Shown here: piece after piece, positions 13,839 through 13,896 of the stretch
How positions within the stretch are numbered: position 1 is the stretch's first letter
Layout: each line of letters opens with the position of its first letter
Source: CAYWBI01 sp964456445
Lineage (GTDB): Bacteria > Calditrichota > Calditrichia > Calditrichales > J004
Direction: 5' to 3'
DNA: 13,896 nt
NCBI GenBank assembly: GCA_964456445.1
Contig: CAYWBI010000100.1
Location: 1-13,896, forward strand
Translations under genes and position numbers: made by a program
Notes under the pieces: model-generated
What the model saw: the letters and a program-made list of their open reading frames with translations, nothing else
Databases searched by the model: none
What the model was told of the DNA's origin: nothing

Positions 13839-13896
13839 TTTTTCTTCGCGGCTGTTATGTAAAAAGTCAATAGGATTTTCAACTATTTACCCAAAC

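Larger units (their letters stand above)
13063..13896. other. Long gene-free region upstream of pntAA
   Basis: About 830 bp without a credible gene on either strand. Moving away from pntAA it contains a leader with two small dyads (GTAAAA-A-TTTTAC at 13132-13144 and TCCGG-N9-CCGGA at 13147-13165), a 10-bp inverted repeat over a candidate promoter, a degenerate tandem array (13238 to about 13765), and AT-rich heptad repeats (13770-13838). The last 58 bases show nothing I can name. A 73-codon open frame on the minus strand at 13080-13301 crosses the promoter and repeat and looks random. Confidence 0.8.

Noticed and set aside
1..13896. A dedicated defence, mobile or secondary-metabolite system
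   Set aside because: Every gene except three (the 126-aa protein, the membrane protein and, in role, the Ig lipoprotein) belongs to a known metabolic or repair family, and no nuclease-effector, toxin-antitoxin, recombinase or biosynthetic cluster pattern is present.

Overview
This 13.9 kb window is a compact, gene-dense bacterial segment of moderate GC. It carries 13 well-supported protein genes, twelve on the minus strand and one (trpB2, at the left edge) on the plus strand. I see no rRNA, tRNA, CRISPR array, transposase, integrase or phage gene. Gene content (type-2 TrpB, split three-subunit proton-translocating transhydrogenase, a MoaC-MogA fusion, a YbdL/YafV-type aminotransferase and amidase pair, an Ig-repeat lipoprotein) and the presence of heptad simple repeats suggest a free-living Gram-negative-type bacterium, perhaps from the Bacteroidetes/Calditrichota side of the tree. 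That placement is a guess from gene style, not a demonstrated assignment.

Layout from left to right. (1) trpB2 (+) runs into a bidirectional hairpin terminator shared with a convergent MarR-family regulator (-), whose upstream region shows a sigma70-like promoter and an operator-like dyad. (2) A monocistronic lipoprotein gene with three Ig-like repeats follows, with its own strong terminator. (3) A four-gene minus-strand unit, in transcription order: AtuA-family protein (DUF1446), a separate AtuA-type ferredoxin-fold protein, an unrecognised 126-aa protein, and exonuclease III. The last two genes overlap by 4 nt (ATGA). (4) A tightly packed minus-strand unit: methionine/glutamine-type aminotransferase, omega-amidase (13-nt overlap), and a MoaC-MogA fusion (2-nt gap). 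(5) A single-domain rhodanese followed by a small four-helix membrane protein. (6) The pntAA-pntAB-pntB operon for the proton-pumping NAD(P) transhydrogenase, with its terminator.

Upstream of pntAA is about 830 bp without a gene, the least ordinary part of the window. It holds a candidate pnt promoter embedded in a perfect 10-bp inverted repeat, a degenerate tandem array of four units of about 130-145 bp carrying TCGAC-N3-GTCGA-type dyads, and two blocks of a degenerate 7-bp repeat (ATKAMYA). The array shows no coding potential. It may be a dispersed intergenic repeat family, a multi-site regulatory region, or a structured RNA.

Metabolically the window is housekeeping and salvage: NADPH supply (Pnt), transamination of methionine or glutamine with 2-oxo-amide hydrolysis, tryptophan/indole salvage (TrpB2), molybdenum cofactor synthesis (with caveats), base-excision repair (ExoIII) and an AtuA-family function of unknown substrate. 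The most notable protein observation is that the MoaC half of the fusion appears to lack the C-terminal catalytic lysine and the MogA half has an altered GGTG motif and LPG loop, so its function should not be assumed.
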